Assembly (NCBI GenBank): GCA_013334655.1
Contig: JAAXXD010000008.1
Span: 1 to 49,798 of the forward strand
Direction: 5' to 3'
DNA: 49,798 bases
Source: Chlorobaculum sp.
GTDB taxonomy: Bacteria > Bacteroidota > Chlorobiia > Chlorobiales > Chlorobiaceae
Of this stretch, positions 8,804-17,977 are shown piece by piece (position 1 is the stretch's first letter; every line of letters begins with the position of its first letter). The translations under genes and the position numbers were made by a program. The notes under the pieces are model-generated. The model had not been told where the DNA came from. It saw only the letters and a program-made list of their open reading frames with translations, and ran no database searches.

Positions 8804-9877
8804 ATGGTAGGTTTTTGCTGTTTTTCGGAAGTTTTTAATCCGTGGTTTCTGTTGGTTCGAGGTGGAGAAAACCTTCGGATCGATCAGTTAACGCATTTTC
8901 ATCGAGTGAGATACAAACGAGCATGGCATGTCGGGCAGTTGTTGGCTGGCTTTATTCTGATGGCGGGTTGCCTGCTGTTTGTCACTCCGGCGATTCATGC
9001 TGCCGGAGCTGCTGGTGATCCGACGGAGCAGGGGATACAGAAGGCTCTTCGGGGGGATTATCCGGGGGCAATCGGTGATTTCAATCGCGCCATTCGCCTG
9101 AATCCCGGCGATGCGGAGGCTTATTACAACCGGGGCCTCGCTCGCGGTTCGATTGGTGATATGAAGGGTGCTTTCGTCGATTATACGAAAAGCATACGCC
9201 TCGATCCCAAGGCATTCAATGCGTACAATAACCGCGGCTTTACCCTCGCGGCGCTTGGCAGGTATGCGGAAGCCATCGCGGATATGACACGGGCGATAAC
9301 CATCATGCCGGAAATGGCGCAGTTGTATAACAATCGCGGCACGCTCAGGATGTCGATGAAGCAGTACGCGCAGGCTATCGCCGATTTTACCCGGGCTGTC
9401 GAGATCGAGCCGCTGCTTGCCGGGGCGTACAATAACCGGGGGCTCGCCAGGAATCTATCCGGCGATTTGCCTGGCGCGGTCGGGGATTACCTCAAAGCGG
9501 TCGGCATCGATCCGCGTTACAAGGTCGCGTGGTACAATCTTGGCAACGCTCGCGTGGCGCTCGGAGAGACCAGGGCGGCCATCGAGGATTACTCGAAGGC
9601 GCTCGTGCTCGATCCTGGAATGATCGCAGCCCGGAACAACCGGGCTTTCGCGCGACTTTCGCTGGCCGATTATTCCGGCGCACTCGAAGATCTGAATCGC
9701 GTTGTGTCGGCCACTCCGCGAATCGCATCCGGCTGGTATAATCGCGGGGTCGTCCGAAAGCTTGCCGGTGATCGAAAGGGGGCCATCGAAGATCTCCGGT
9801 GGGCGTCGGCGCTTGGCGATTCGCTTGCTGCCGAGGCGCTTCGGGAGCTGATGAACCACGGCGCATCTACGCCATAA
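8804..9877 (+). CDS. Exported TPR-repeat protein
   Basis: Up to 357 residues, made of about eight tetratricopeptide repeats with the recurrent pattern AYNNRG...G.Y..AI.D...AI.L.P. TPR arrays are protein-protein interaction scaffolds; no enzymatic domain is present. A hydrophobic stretch (LLAGFILMAGCLLFVTPAIHA) lies at about residues 48-68 from the ATG at 8804. An in-frame GTG at 8906 would put this stretch near the N-terminus as a standard signal peptide and may be the true start. The repeats follow immediately after the predicted cleavage site and run to the C-terminus. The gene stands alone between two gaps of over 190 bases; no partner is evident. Confidence 0.82.
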   Translation: MVGFCCFSEVFNPWFLLVRGGENLRIDQLTHFHRVRYKRAWHVGQLLAGFILMAGCLLFVTPAIHAAGAAGDPTEQGIQKALRGDYPGAIGDFNRAIRLNPGDAEAYYNRGLARGSIGDMKGAFVDYTKSIRLDPKAFNAYNNRGFTLAALGRYAEAIADMTRAITIMPEMAQLYNNRGTLRMSMKQYAQAIADFTRAVEIEPLLAGAYNNRGLARNLSGDLPGAVGDYLKAVGIDPRYKVAWYNLGNARVALGETRAAIEDYSKALVLDPGMIAARNNRAFARLSLADYSGALEDLNRVVSATPRIASGWYNRGVVRKLAGDRKGAIEDLRWASALGDSLAAEALRELMNHGASTP

Positions 9878-10075
9878 GGCGCGGTTTGCGGAGCCTGTTT
9901 GCAATTGAATGCGATTGTGTATATTCTTTGGTTTTGATTATTTGAAGCCTGTGAGCCTGTACGTCATGCATTCAAAACTGTCAGCCCGATCCGGCATCCC
10001 TCCCGCGAGGGGCATTTGCAGCCGTAACCGGTTTTTTCGCATGAAACCTTTGCGGTAACAAGACCTTCCTTTCCT

Positions 10076-11995
10076 ATGTCAACGACATCCGAAGATTCTC
10101 ATTTATCTTCCCACTCTCACTCCAGCGATCCTGATTTCAAACGTCTTGCCTCCCTGTCGCTTGCCGCGCTTGGCGTGGTGTTTGGAGATATTGGCACCAG
10201 CCCCCTTTACGCCATCCGGGAGTGTTTTCATGGCGAATTCAGCATTCCCGTTACCCATGCCAACGTGCTCGGTGTACTTTCGCTTTTGATCTGGGCGCTC
10301 ATTCTCATCGTTACCCTGAAGTACCTGACCTTCATCATGAGGGCCGATAACGAAGGTGAAGGCGGTATTCTGGCCCTGACCTCCCTGATCATCTCCCACA
10401 GTAAAAAAAACAAAAGCGAGCGCTGGGTGCTGGTCTGGCTCGGTCTGTTTGGCGCGGCGCTGCTGTATGGCGACGGCATGATCACGCCATCGATTTCCGT
10501 GCTCAGCGCTGTCGAGGGTATCCAGGTCGTCGCGCCGAGTTTCAGTCCCTTCATGATACCGGTGACCATCGTGATTCTTGCCGGACTGTTTCTGTTTCAG
10601 CATCACGGCACGGCCAAGGTCGGATCGTTTTTCGGCCCGGTCATTCTGCTCTGGTTCACTTCGATCGGGCTTTGCGGTTTGGTCGAGATCATCCGTTATC
10701 CGCAGATATTACAGGCGTTTTTCCCGTGGTACGGCATTGAGTTTCTCATGAACAATCAGGCCAAAGGGTTTCTGGTGCTTGGCGCGGTCTTTCTTGCCGT
10801 GACCGGTGCGGAGGCGCTCTATGCCGATATGGGCCATTTCGGCAAGCGTCCGATTCGCCTGACCTGGCTGGTGCTGGTGCTTCCATCGCTCTTGATGAAC
10901 TATTTCGGACAGGGGGCTGTGTTGCTTGCGTCGCCGGAAAAGTCATCCAATCCCTTCTATGAGCTGATTCCCTCCTGGGGCCTCATTCCTATGGTCATCC
11001 TGGCGACCTTCGCGACGATCATCGCCTCCCAAGCGCTCATTACCGGTGTTTTTTCACTGACCCAGCAAGGCATACAGCTTGGTTATATTCCGAGGCTGAC
11101 CGTCCGGCATACCTCGGCCAGCCATATCGGTCAGATTTACGTTCCCGCAGCCAACTGGTCGCTGATGTTCGCGACAATCGCGCTGGTCGCCGGCTTCGGC
11201 TCTTCGAGCAAGCTCGCCTCGGCTTACGGCGTTGCGGTGACGGCGACCATGCTGATTTCAGCCATTCTGTTTTATTACGTCGCACGAGATCTCTGGAAGT
11301 GGAACCGCATTGGCGTCGATCTGCTCGTAGGCTTTTTCGTGATCATCGATCTGTCGTTTTTCGGCGCCAGCGTCAGCAAACTGCTCCATGGCGCATGGTT
11401 CCCTCTGGTGATCGGGTTCGTGCTCTTTACGGTCATGCTCACCTGGAAACAGGGGCGGCAGCTACTCATGACGCAGATTCAGGATCGCACCCTCACGCTC
11501 TCCGAGTTCGCCGAAAGCCTCGCCATTCAGCAACCACAGCGGGTAAAGGGACAGGCGGTCTATCTGACAGCCAACCCGGATATTGTCCCGATGGCGCTGT
11601 TGCACAACATGCGCCACAACAAGATTCTTCATTCGGAGGTCGCTCTCTTTCACTTTTCCACCGAGCGGGTGCCGAGAGTGCCGAACAGCAAAAAAGTGGA
11701 GGTCGTCCAGCTCAATTATGGTCTGTACAAGATCATCGCGCGGTACGGCTTCATGGAGTACCCCAATATCCGGCAGGTGCTTGCCCTGGCCAATCAGCAG
11801 GGAATGCATTTCAGGCCCGAGGCGATCAGCTTTTTTCTCAACCGTGAAAAGATCGTGACAGGCATGAAATCTAAGATGAGCAACTGGAGGAAAAAGCTTT
11901 TCGCCCTCATGGCTCGCAACGCGCTGAGCGCTACGGATTACTATGATCTTCCATCAGGACAGGTTATCGAGATAGGTGTACAAGTGCAGATTTGA
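10076..11995 (+). CDS. kup: Kup-type potassium uptake protein
   Basis: A 639-residue inner membrane K+/H+ symporter of the KUP/HAK/KT family. The family start ALGVVFGDIGTSPLYAIRE lies at residues 31-49, GEGGILALTSLI near residue 94, and YGDGMITPSISVLSAVEG near residue 131. About twelve membrane segments run to residue 450, then a cytoplasmic C-terminal domain of about 190 residues with VPRVPNSKKVEVVQ. Length is typical (about 620-640). The N-terminal 20 residues are Ser/His-rich. No strong ribosome binding site is visible before the ATG. It is probably a single-gene transcript ending near the palindrome that precedes terC. Confidence 0.95.
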   Translation: MSTTSEDSHLSSHSHSSDPDFKRLASLSLAALGVVFGDIGTSPLYAIRECFHGEFSIPVTHANVLGVLSLLIWALILIVTLKYLTFIMRADNEGEGGILALTSLIISHSKKNKSERWVLVWLGLFGAALLYGDGMITPSISVLSAVEGIQVVAPSFSPFMIPVTIVILAGLFLFQHHGTAKVGSFFGPVILLWFTSIGLCGLVEIIRYPQILQAFFPWYGIEFLMNNQAKGFLVLGAVFLAVTGAEALYADMGHFGKRPIRLTWLVLVLPSLLMNYFGQGAVLLASPEKSSNPFYELIPSWGLIPMVILATFATIIASQALITGVFSLTQQGIQLGYIPRLTVRHTSASHIGQIYVPAANWSLMFATIALVAGFGSSSKLASAYGVAVTATMLISAILFYYVARDLWKWNRIGVDLLVGFFVIIDLSFFGASVSKLLHGAWFPLVIGFVLFTVMLTWKQGRQLLMTQIQDRTLTLSEFAESLAIQQPQRVKGQAVYLTANPDIVPMALLHNMRHNKILHSEVALFHFSTERVPRVPNSKKVEVVQLNYGLYKIIARYGFMEYPNIRQVLALANQQGMHFRPEAISFFLNREKIVTGMKSKMSNWRKKLFALMARNALSATDYYDLPSGQVIEIGVQVQI

Positions 11996-12021
11996 TACTG
12001 CATTTTTCCAGTTTGTATTTG

Positions 12022-12059
12022 TTTTCTATATAAGATTATGTACATTAGCATATAGAAAA
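12022..12059. other. Inverted repeat between kup and terC
   Basis: TTTTCTATAT (12022-12031) and ATATAGAAAA (12050-12059) are perfect 10-base arms around an 18-base spacer. It starts 27 bases after the kup stop and ends 21 bases before the terC start, followed by an A-run. It could be a weak terminator or an operator for terC. Confidence 0.4.
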
Positions 12060-12080
12060 AAACAAGCTGTCTGAACCTCG

Positions 12081-12851
12081 ATGCAAGAACTTTTCCAGTC
12101 AATTATCGAGCACCCGGCTTCGTCACTGCTGGTCGTTTTCAATCTCATCGTGATTGAAGGCTTGCTGTCGGTGGACAATGCTGCGGTACTGGCGACCATG
12201 GTTCTCGACTTGCCCCGGCAGGAGCGCCCTGCCGCCCTGAAATACGGTATTCTCGGCGCGTATCTGTTCAGAGGTCTTTTTCTGGTTTTTGCCGCTTCCC
12301 TGGTCAGCATCTGGTGGCTCAAGCCTTTTGGCGGCCTGTATCTGCTCTATCTGGTCTGGAGCTGGTGGAACAGCCGGGGCGCGAAGGATGCGGGCGCGAT
12401 GAACGACGCCAAGCGCGGCAATCGCTTCTATCGATTCATTGCTGGCCAGATCGGACCGTTCTGGGCTACCGTGGCGTTTGTCGAGATGATGGATATCGCT
12501 TTTTCCATCGACAATGTCTTCGCGGCGGTCGCCTTCACGGATAATCTCGTTCTGGTCTGTACCGGAGTTTTCATTGGCATTCTGACCATGCGATTCGTTG
12601 CTTACGGCTTTATACGACTTATGGAAGAGTATGCTTTTCTGGAGAGTTGCGCCTATATCGTGCTCGCGGTGCTTGGCGTGAGACTCGCCTTTTCCGTTTT
12701 CGAGCATCTCTGGCCCGGAATGGCGTTCAGCGATTATCTCGAAGGGCACCAGGCCGATGTCGTGATGTCGATCATCACGGTGACTATTTTTCTTGTGCCG
12801 GTGATAACCAGCACCTTGTTCAACGTGCCCGCAAAGGAGGGCGAGGGATGA
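12081..12851 (+). CDS. TerC family integral membrane protein
   Basis: A 256-residue polytopic membrane protein of the TerC/YkoY type. Seven or so hydrophobic segments are visible. The two family signatures with paired acidic residues are present: IVIEGLLSVDNAAVLA at residues 23-38 and EMMDIAFSIDNVFAAVA at about 135-151. Members of this family export manganese or other metals, often supplying metal to exported enzymes; the substrate here cannot be read from the sequence. The gene follows kup on the same strand after 85 bases and may form its own unit. It ends just before a small gap ahead of the HTH-PAS gene. Confidence 0.85.
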   Translation: MQELFQSIIEHPASSLLVVFNLIVIEGLLSVDNAAVLATMVLDLPRQERPAALKYGILGAYLFRGLFLVFAASLVSIWWLKPFGGLYLLYLVWSWWNSRGAKDAGAMNDAKRGNRFYRFIAGQIGPFWATVAFVEMMDIAFSIDNVFAAVAFTDNLVLVCTGVFIGILTMRFVAYGFIRLMEEYAFLESCAYIVLAVLGVRLAFSVFEHLWPGMAFSDYLEGHQADVVMSIITVTIFLVPVITSTLFNVPAKEGEG

Positions 12852-12942
12852 GGTACGGATTTTTCGGCAGCGCCGTCTGCCAGTCGTTTGTAGTACCCGT
12901 CGTTCAGTGGTGACGAATTATCAACAGCAATAACAGACCATC

Positions 12943-13602
12943 ATGACTACTCATAGCGGATTCAATCATCGTCTCAGAAACTATATCCTCAAAAAGCACG
13001 GTTCGGTCAACGCCTTCTGCCGAGCGGTGGGGATCAAGTATCCGGCGCAGATGACCCCATATCTCAAAGGCAAATGTCTGCCTGGTAAAAAGATGCTTGA
13101 ACGGCTCGAACAGGATGGCGCTGATATCGACTGGATTCTCACGGGCCATGTCGTCGGGGAGCAGGTGAGCCCGATCAGCGACGCGCTGGCGCTTTCCCGC
13201 TACCGCATGGATATCGACAATCTGCTCCGGCAGGTGCGCATGCACATCGGTCGGTTCGAGGAGCGGCTCAAACCGGCCATCGAGGCTTATGCCGTGCTCG
13301 ACGATGAAGAGAAGATCGTCGATCTGAGCAGTTCCATCGAGAAGTTCCTCGGTTACGCGCCGGGCGCTCTTGCGGGCGTTTCGCTTTCGGATATTCTTCA
13401 TCCTGACGATTACCAGCACTTCAAGATCGCGCTCGATCGCCAGAAGCCGCATGAGGCGGTGCTGATGTTTTATTCGCGCTTCAAGACTGGCGATGGCTCC
13501 TGGATGAATGTGGAGTGGAGCCTTTCTGTCAAAAGAAAGCCGATGACCGACCAGAACGAGTACGCGATGATTTTGCGTAAAACCGACAACCAGCTCTTCT
13601 GA
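12943..13602 (+). CDS. HTH-PAS regulator (phage repressor-like N-terminus)
   Basis: A 219-residue soluble protein. The first 65 residues resemble the helix-turn-helix start of CI-like phage repressors: FNHRLRNYIL, FCRAVGIKYPAQMTPYLKGK and a final DWILTG. A helical linker (residues 75-115) leads to a PAS domain at about 120-215, with EKFLGYAPGALAG, LSDILHPDDYQHF and FKTGDGSWMNVEWSL, the usual PAS plus PAC pattern. A DNA-binding head fused to a PAS sensor suggests a one-component transcription regulator, but the ligand and targets are unknown. No catalytic output domain is present. The start is the first ATG after a 91-base gap. Confidence 0.7.
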   Translation: MTTHSGFNHRLRNYILKKHGSVNAFCRAVGIKYPAQMTPYLKGKCLPGKKMLERLEQDGADIDWILTGHVVGEQVSPISDALALSRYRMDIDNLLRQVRMHIGRFEERLKPAIEAYAVLDDEEKIVDLSSSIEKFLGYAPGALAGVSLSDILHPDDYQHFKIALDRQKPHEAVLMFYSRFKTGDGSWMNVEWSLSVKRKPMTDQNEYAMILRKTDNQLF

Positions 13603-13654
13603 CCGTTTTCGGCAGGTTTGCGTCGCCTCTGCCGAACATCGTCAGCAAAATTCA

Positions 13655-13689
13655 AGCCTCTCTGGCCCGTAAGGCGGAGTGGCTTTTTT
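13655..13689 (+). terminator. Intrinsic terminator after the HTH-PAS gene
   Basis: An imperfect hairpin starting AGCCTCTCTGGCC and closing GGCGGAGTGGCT is followed by TTTTTT (13684-13689). It ends the upstream transcript before the arsA-like gene. Confidence 0.6.
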
Positions 13690-13805
13690 GCGTTCTCCGC
13701 CATGCCATCCGCGGGCTCACTCTGCGTGATCTGATGGCGCATGAGTTTGTGAACCCAAACTATTTTTTCCCGTCTGTGGTTGGGTAAGGAAAAAAGGAGG
13801 TTCAC

Positions 13806-14990
13806 ATGCGCCTGATTCTCATGACCGGCAAAGGCGGGGTCGGCAAAACGTCCACGGCGGCGGCCACCGGATTGCGTTGCGCCGAGCTGGGTCACAAAAC
13901 TCTCGTGCTGAGCACCGATCCGGCTCACTCACTCGCTGACAGTTTCGACGTGCCGCTTGGCCACGAGCCGCGCGAGGTACGCCACAATCTGTGGGGCGCG
14001 GAACTCGACGTGCTCGAAGAGCTGGAGCAGAACTGGGGCAGCGTCAAGCGCTACATGACCGAGGTGCTTCAGGCCCGCGGCCTGGACGGCGTGCAGGCCG
14101 AGGAGCTGGCGATTCTGCCCGGCATGGATGAGATTTTCGGGCTGGTCAGGGTGTTCCGCCATCACAAGGAAGGCAATTACGATGTGCTCATCATCGATTC
14201 CGCTCCGACCGGTACGGCGCTGCGCCTTCTCAGCATTCCCGAGGTAGGTGGCTGGTACATGCGGCGGCTCTACAAACCGCTCGAAAAGATGGCCGTTTAC
14301 CTGAGGCCGCTGGTGGAGCCAATTTTCAGACCCCTTGCCGGTTTTTCGCTGCCCGACAAGGAGATGATGGATTTGCCTTTCCAGTTCTACGAGCAGATCG
14401 AGGCACTCGGGCGGATACTCACCGACGGCAGCATTACTTCGGTGCGGCTCGTCACCAATCCCGAGAAGATGGTCATCAAGGAGTCGTTGCGGGCGCAGGC
14501 CTATCTGAGTCTCTACAACATCTCCATCGACATGGTCATCTCCAACAGAATCATTCCCGATGAGGTGACCGACCCCTATTTTCAGTACTGGAAAGAGAAT
14601 CAAAAACTGTACCGGCAGGAGATCATCGACAGCTTCAGCCCTCTGCCCGTCAGGGAGGTGCCGCTCTATTCCCGGGAGATTTGCGGGCTTGCGACCCTCG
14701 AAAAGCTCAAGGAGATGCTCTATGGAGACGAAGACCCTTCAAAGGTCTATTATCGCCGAAATCCCTATCAGATCAAGCAGACGGAGCATGGATTCGATCT
14801 CGAACTGCTGCTGCCCGGCATTCCGGACGAGTCGGTGCAGTTGAGCAAGAGCGGCGACGAACTGAACATCAAGATCGGCAACCACCGGCGGAACATGGTC
14901 TTACCGCAGTCGCTGGCCACGCTCAGAACTACGGGCGCGCAGCGGGAGGGCGACCGGCTCGTCATCAAATTTGCGGAGGAAGTGCACTGA
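13806..14990 (+). CDS. ArsA/Get3-type ATPase with Hsp20-like tail
   Basis: A 394-residue cytoplasmic P-loop ATPase of the ArsA/GET3 group. The deviant Walker [10 protein letters not shown] is at residues 8-16, switch [13 protein letters not shown] near residue 39, and [12 protein letters not shown] (Walker B/switch II) near residue 129. Residues from about 320 onward ([19 protein letters not shown] to the end) look like an alpha-crystallin/Hsp20-type beta-sandwich, a fusion seen in ArsA homologues of photosynthetic bacteria. No ars operon genes or tail-anchored factors are nearby, so arsenite export is not supported; a targeting or chaperone role is a guess. A strong AAGGAGG lies 7 bases before the ATG. 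Confidence 0.88.
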   Translation: MRLILMTGKGGVGKTSTAAATGLRCAELGHKTLVLSTDPAHSLADSFDVPLGHEPREVRHNLWGAELDVLEELEQNWGSVKRYMTEVLQARGLDGVQAEELAILPGMDEIFGLVRVFRHHKEGNYDVLIIDSAPTGTALRLLSIPEVGGWYMRRLYKPLEKMAVYLRPLVEPIFRPLAGFSLPDKEMMDLPFQFYEQIEALGRILTDGSITSVRLVTNPEKMVIKESLRAQAYLSLYNISIDMVISNRIIPDEVTDPYFQYWKENQKLYRQEIIDSFSPLPVREVPLYSREICGLATLEKLKEMLYGDEDPSKVYYRRNPYQIKQTEHGFDLELLLPGIPDESVQLSKSGDELNIKIGNHRRNMVLPQSLATLRTTGAQREGDRLVIKFAEEVH

Positions 14991-15150
14991 ATAGCTGGAA
15001 CGAATCGTGACTATCCGGAAAAAAACGCGGCGTTGTTGGTTTGTATGAAAAAAAGTGTAGATATTTTTTGATTTTTTTAATACAATCAACGTTACTTAAC
15101 ATTTTTTATACGAACCTGTTTACCGTTTTTTCGACGGAAAGGATAGGGAG

Positions 15151-15429
15151 ATGTCGCAATTCAGGGTCGGTGATTCAATCATTTATCACAAACCGAAAAG
15201 CTCCGTGTCGCCAGGCCCGCGAGCCAGGCAGGTCTATGCCCTCGAACACGGCGAGCACTACCACTACGTGGTGGACAAGTTCTGGAAAGTGACCTCCGTC
15301 AACGCCGACGGCACGATCGAGGTTGTGACCCGCACGGGCAAAAAGCATCTCCTGCCGGTCAGCGATCCAAATATCAGCAAGGCGCACCCCTTACAGCAGC
15401 TTCTCTACAGGAAACGCTTTCCGAACTGA
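15151..15429 (+). CDS. Small conserved-looking protein of unknown function
   Basis: A 92-residue soluble protein, His-, Lys- and Arg-rich. It begins FRVGDSIIYHKPKSS, and a later segment reads FWKVTSVNADGTIEVVTRTGKKH, a pattern of short strands and turns resembling an SH3-like or CarD-type small barrel. A similarity to known families is only an impression. GGATAGGGAG provides a ribosome binding site before the ATG. The upstream 160 bases are very AT-rich. It is convergent with the next minus-strand gene, ending 19 bases from it. Confidence 0.65.
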   Translation: MSQFRVGDSIIYHKPKSSVSPGPRARQVYALEHGEHYHYVVDKFWKVTSVNADGTIEVVTRTGKKHLLPVSDPNISKAHPLQQLLYRKRFPN

Positions 15430-15448
15430 GCAAGCACGCTTCCTGCTT

Positions 15449-15685
15449 TTACCTGTTTTCCCATTCGCCAACCGGCTCCGATCCGGTACGGAGGTGTTTT
15501 GCCTCCGTATCGAACCAGAGAGGCTTTTCCTGCCGGAGCATACTCGCCACGACCTGAAACTCGGCGGGATCCGCGAAAAGATGGTTTTCGATCAGCTGGT
15601 TGCTTGAATCGTACAGGGCGATTCTTCCTTTGTGGTCAGCCAAGTCCCAGCGGCTGTAGTAGCTCGCGACAAGAATGTTAGCCAT
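15449..15685 (-). CDS. Hypothetical small protein
   Basis: A 78-residue protein beginning ANILVASYYSRWDLADHKG, with no signal peptide or membrane segment. I recognise no family. Its mixed strand/helix pattern and codon use match neighbouring genes, which supports it being real. It lies 36 bases downstream of the pentapeptide-repeat gene on the same strand (that gene ends at 15722), so the two are probably co-transcribed. Confidence 0.6.
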   Translation of the reverse strand: MANILVASYYSRWDLADHKGRIALYDSSNQLIENHLFADPAEFQVVASMLRQEKPLWFDTEAKHLRTGSEPVGEWENR

Positions 15686-15721
15686 AAACGCTCATTTTCC
15701 GGTTCATCGTCGTGTCATCGG

Positions 15722-17047
15722 TTATTTATCGGTGAAAACGGCATTGTTGATCGTTGCCCAGCTTCGGGTCGCCTTTTTGCCAGACGGGGTGACGGTGGTC
15801 GATGAAATGATCGCATCGGTCAGGTTCACGCCAGTCAGCGTCGCGCTGGTCAGGTCGGCTCCTTTCAGGGAGGCTTTTTCCAGATTCGCATCGAACAGCG
15901 ACGCATTGGTCAGATTGGCTCCCTCCAGATTGGCCCCGTAAAGCATTGCGCCAAAAAGCACTGCGCCCTTGAGATTGGCATCGGAGAGGTTGGCGTTTTT
16001 CATGTAGGCCCTGTCGAGATTTGCGCCTTCCAGATTTGCGCCGTTCAGATTCGCCTCCTTCATATCGGCTTTTTGAAAGTTGACTCCAGCAAGATTTGCG
16101 CCCGCCAGATTGGCCTTGTCGAGGTTGGCTCGCTCGAAATCGGATTTCGACAGTGAGGCTTTTTGCAGATCGACGCCGGCGAGTTTAGCGTTACCGAGTT
16201 TTTCCTCGCTCATCTCGATTTTTGCATCGGGATTTTTCTGCCGCATCGCGTTCCACTCCTCGACCTCTCTCACATCGGGCACGGGCTGCGCAGGAACTGG
16301 CTGAGCGGAGCTTACGCCAGCAGGCAGGTTTTCGGGAATGATGACCGGCGCGACCACGATCGGCCGCACGAATTCCGGCTGCGCGGCGGGTGCTTCCTTC
16401 ACAAAACGGGCATCGTGCCGCATCGCCCACCCTTTCGAGGCCGGTTCGCCTGAAGGCAGCACGGTGTTGCCAGACACGATCGCATCCTTGAGCACCGAAT
16501 TCTCAAAAAAACTGGCTTTGTTGAGCTGCACGCCCTTGAGGTTTGCCTCTGTAAAATCGGCTTCGAAGAGCACCGCATCCTTGAGGCTCGCCCGTTCAAG
16601 ATCAGCCCCGCTCAATTTGGCCCATCTCATATTCACGCCCGCAAGATTGGCCTCCTTCAGCGAGGCCTCCTTCATGAACGCTCCGTTCATGTTGGCTCCA
16701 GCCAGCCAGGCATGAGCAGCGTTGGCAGATTTCATGTTTGTTTTTTTCAGATACGCCATGCCAAGAATCGCCCCTTCGAGGTTCGCCTCGTCGAGCGTCG
16801 CGCCGCTGAGGTCGGCTTTGGAGAGATTGGCCTTCGCCAGATTCGCCCCTTTGAGGTTCGCGCCAGCGAGGTTCGCCTTGGACAGATCGACGGCAAGCTC
16901 CGGGTGACTGCTGCGCATGGCGTTCCACTCGGCAACGCTTTTCTGAAGCAGCTTCAGCTGGTCGCGGTCATAGGCATGGGCGGTGTTGGTGGAGGAGGCG
17001 ATGACGGCAATGGCGATTGCCGAAACGATATGGCGACGGTGTATCAT
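15722..17047 (-). CDS. Exported pentapeptide-repeat protein with duplicated module
   Basis: A 441-residue protein starting with a Sec signal peptide (IHRRHIVSAIAIAVIAS to AHA). It then has two copies of a module of about 190 residues, roughly 30-225 and 265-441. Each opens with EWNAMR, runs through a long array of A(D/N)LxX pentapeptides that should fold as a right-handed quadrilateral beta-helix, and closes with a cap of the form TVxPSGxxAxxxWAxxxxAxF. A Pro/Val-rich linker joins the modules. The function of exported pentapeptide helices is generally unknown; no catalytic motif is visible. The fold prediction is secure, the role is not. Confidence 0.87.
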   Translation of the reverse strand: MIHRRHIVSAIAIAVIASSTNTAHAYDRDQLKLLQKSVAEWNAMRSSHPELAVDLSKANLAGANLKGANLAKANLSKADLSGATLDEANLEGAILGMAYLKKTNMKSANAAHAWLAGANMNGAFMKEASLKEANLAGVNMRWAKLSGADLERASLKDAVLFEADFTEANLKGVQLNKASFFENSVLKDAIVSGNTVLPSGEPASKGWAMRHDARFVKEAPAAQPEFVRPIVVAPVIIPENLPAGVSSAQPVPAQPVPDVREVEEWNAMRQKNPDAKIEMSEEKLGNAKLAGVDLQKASLSKSDFERANLDKANLAGANLAGVNFQKADMKEANLNGANLEGANLDRAYMKNANLSDANLKGAVLFGAMLYGANLEGANLTNASLFDANLEKASLKGADLTSATLTGVNLTDAIISSTTVTPSGKKATRSWATINNAVFTDK

Positions 17048-17275
17048 TGCAGGGCGTTGAAGTGTCTTGAAAAAAGTTGAATTGACCGGCAGGCTGCTCG
17101 CATCGGCCTGACGCTGGTCGGCATTGCTTCAAGGTAATGAAAAAGCGAGAGAGTCCAGCGAACCCTCCTCTGGATGAAGGGGCCATTGAGGTAAAAACAT
17201 GCCGGAAACAGAATGTTTGCGGAAATGGTTCTTTCCGTGGACAGCAGTATGAAACGATAACGGAGCAACGGAATT

Positions 17276-17977
17276 ATGGCTGAACAATCAGGATACGCAA
17301 AGAAAGTGCTCGTCGCCGGAGCGACGGGCAAGACAGGCAGTTGGGTCGTCAAGCGGCTGCTGCATTACGGGGTGCCGGTCAGGGTTTTTGTTCGCTCGGA
17401 ACAGAAGGCGAGAAGCCTGTTTGGTGACGCCGTCGAGGTCGCGCTGGGAAACATCCAGGACGCCGATGCCATCAGCCGGGCGGTCAGTGGCTGCGATGGG
17501 GTCATATCGGCGCTTGGCTCATCCGCGGTGAGCGGCGAGGCGTCACCGCATGAGGTTGACCGCGATGGCGCGATCAGGCTGATCGACGAGGCCGCCAAAG
17601 CTGGCGTGAGGCATGTCGCGATGGTCAGTTCCATCGGGGTGACCAAATGGTTTCATCCGCTCAACCTCTTCGCTGGCGTGCTGAACATGAAGTTTGCCGC
17701 CGAGGAGCATCTCCGGCAGCAATTTTCAGCTGCGGGCCGCTCGTACACCATTATCAGGCCCGGCGGCCTGAAGGACGAAGAGCCGTTGCAGCACCGGCTT
17801 CGCGTGGAGCAGGGCGACCACTTGTGGAACGGCTGGACCAACCGCTCTGACGTGGCTGAACTGGCCGTGCTCTCGCTCTGGGTTGAAAACGCCGCCAACA
17901 AGACCTTCGAGGTGATCAACGAAGAGCTGGAGCCTCAGCAATCACTCGCCGGGTACTACGACAAGCTCTCCGGGTAA
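17276..17977 (+). CDS. NAD(P)-binding SDR-like protein
   Basis: A 233-residue Rossmann protein of the atypical short-chain dehydrogenase/NmrA-like group. The nucleotide-binding loop is VAGATGKTGSWVVKRLL at residues 13-29, with VRVFVRSEQKAR next to it (Arg favouring NADP). VISALGSSAV and VSSIGVTKW mark later strands; the classical YxxxK pair is absent, which fits a binding or isomerase-like member. IIRPGGLKDE is the usual family motif near residue 160. Proteins of this type often act in isoprenoid, chlorophyll or quinone metabolism or as redox sensors; no choice can be made here. The start is the ATG after a 228-base gap. Confidence 0.82.
   Translation: MAEQSGYAKKVLVAGATGKTGSWVVKRLLHYGVPVRVFVRSEQKARSLFGDAVEVALGNIQDADAISRAVSGCDGVISALGSSAVSGEASPHEVDRDGAIRLIDEAAKAGVRHVAMVSSIGVTKWFHPLNLFAGVLNMKFAAEEHLRQQFSAAGRSYTIIRPGGLKDEEPLQHRLRVEQGDHLWNGWTNRSDVAELAVLSLWVENAANKTFEVINEELEPQQSLAGYYDKLSG

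Noticed and set aside
12001-12080. A manganese riboswitch (yybP-ykoY) ahead of terC
   Set aside because: The gap is only 85 bases and lacks the conserved motifs of that riboswitch; only a simple inverted repeat is present.
13806-14990. Arsenic resistance locus
   Set aside because: Only an ArsA-type ATPase is present; no arsB, arsC, arsD or arsR lies near it.
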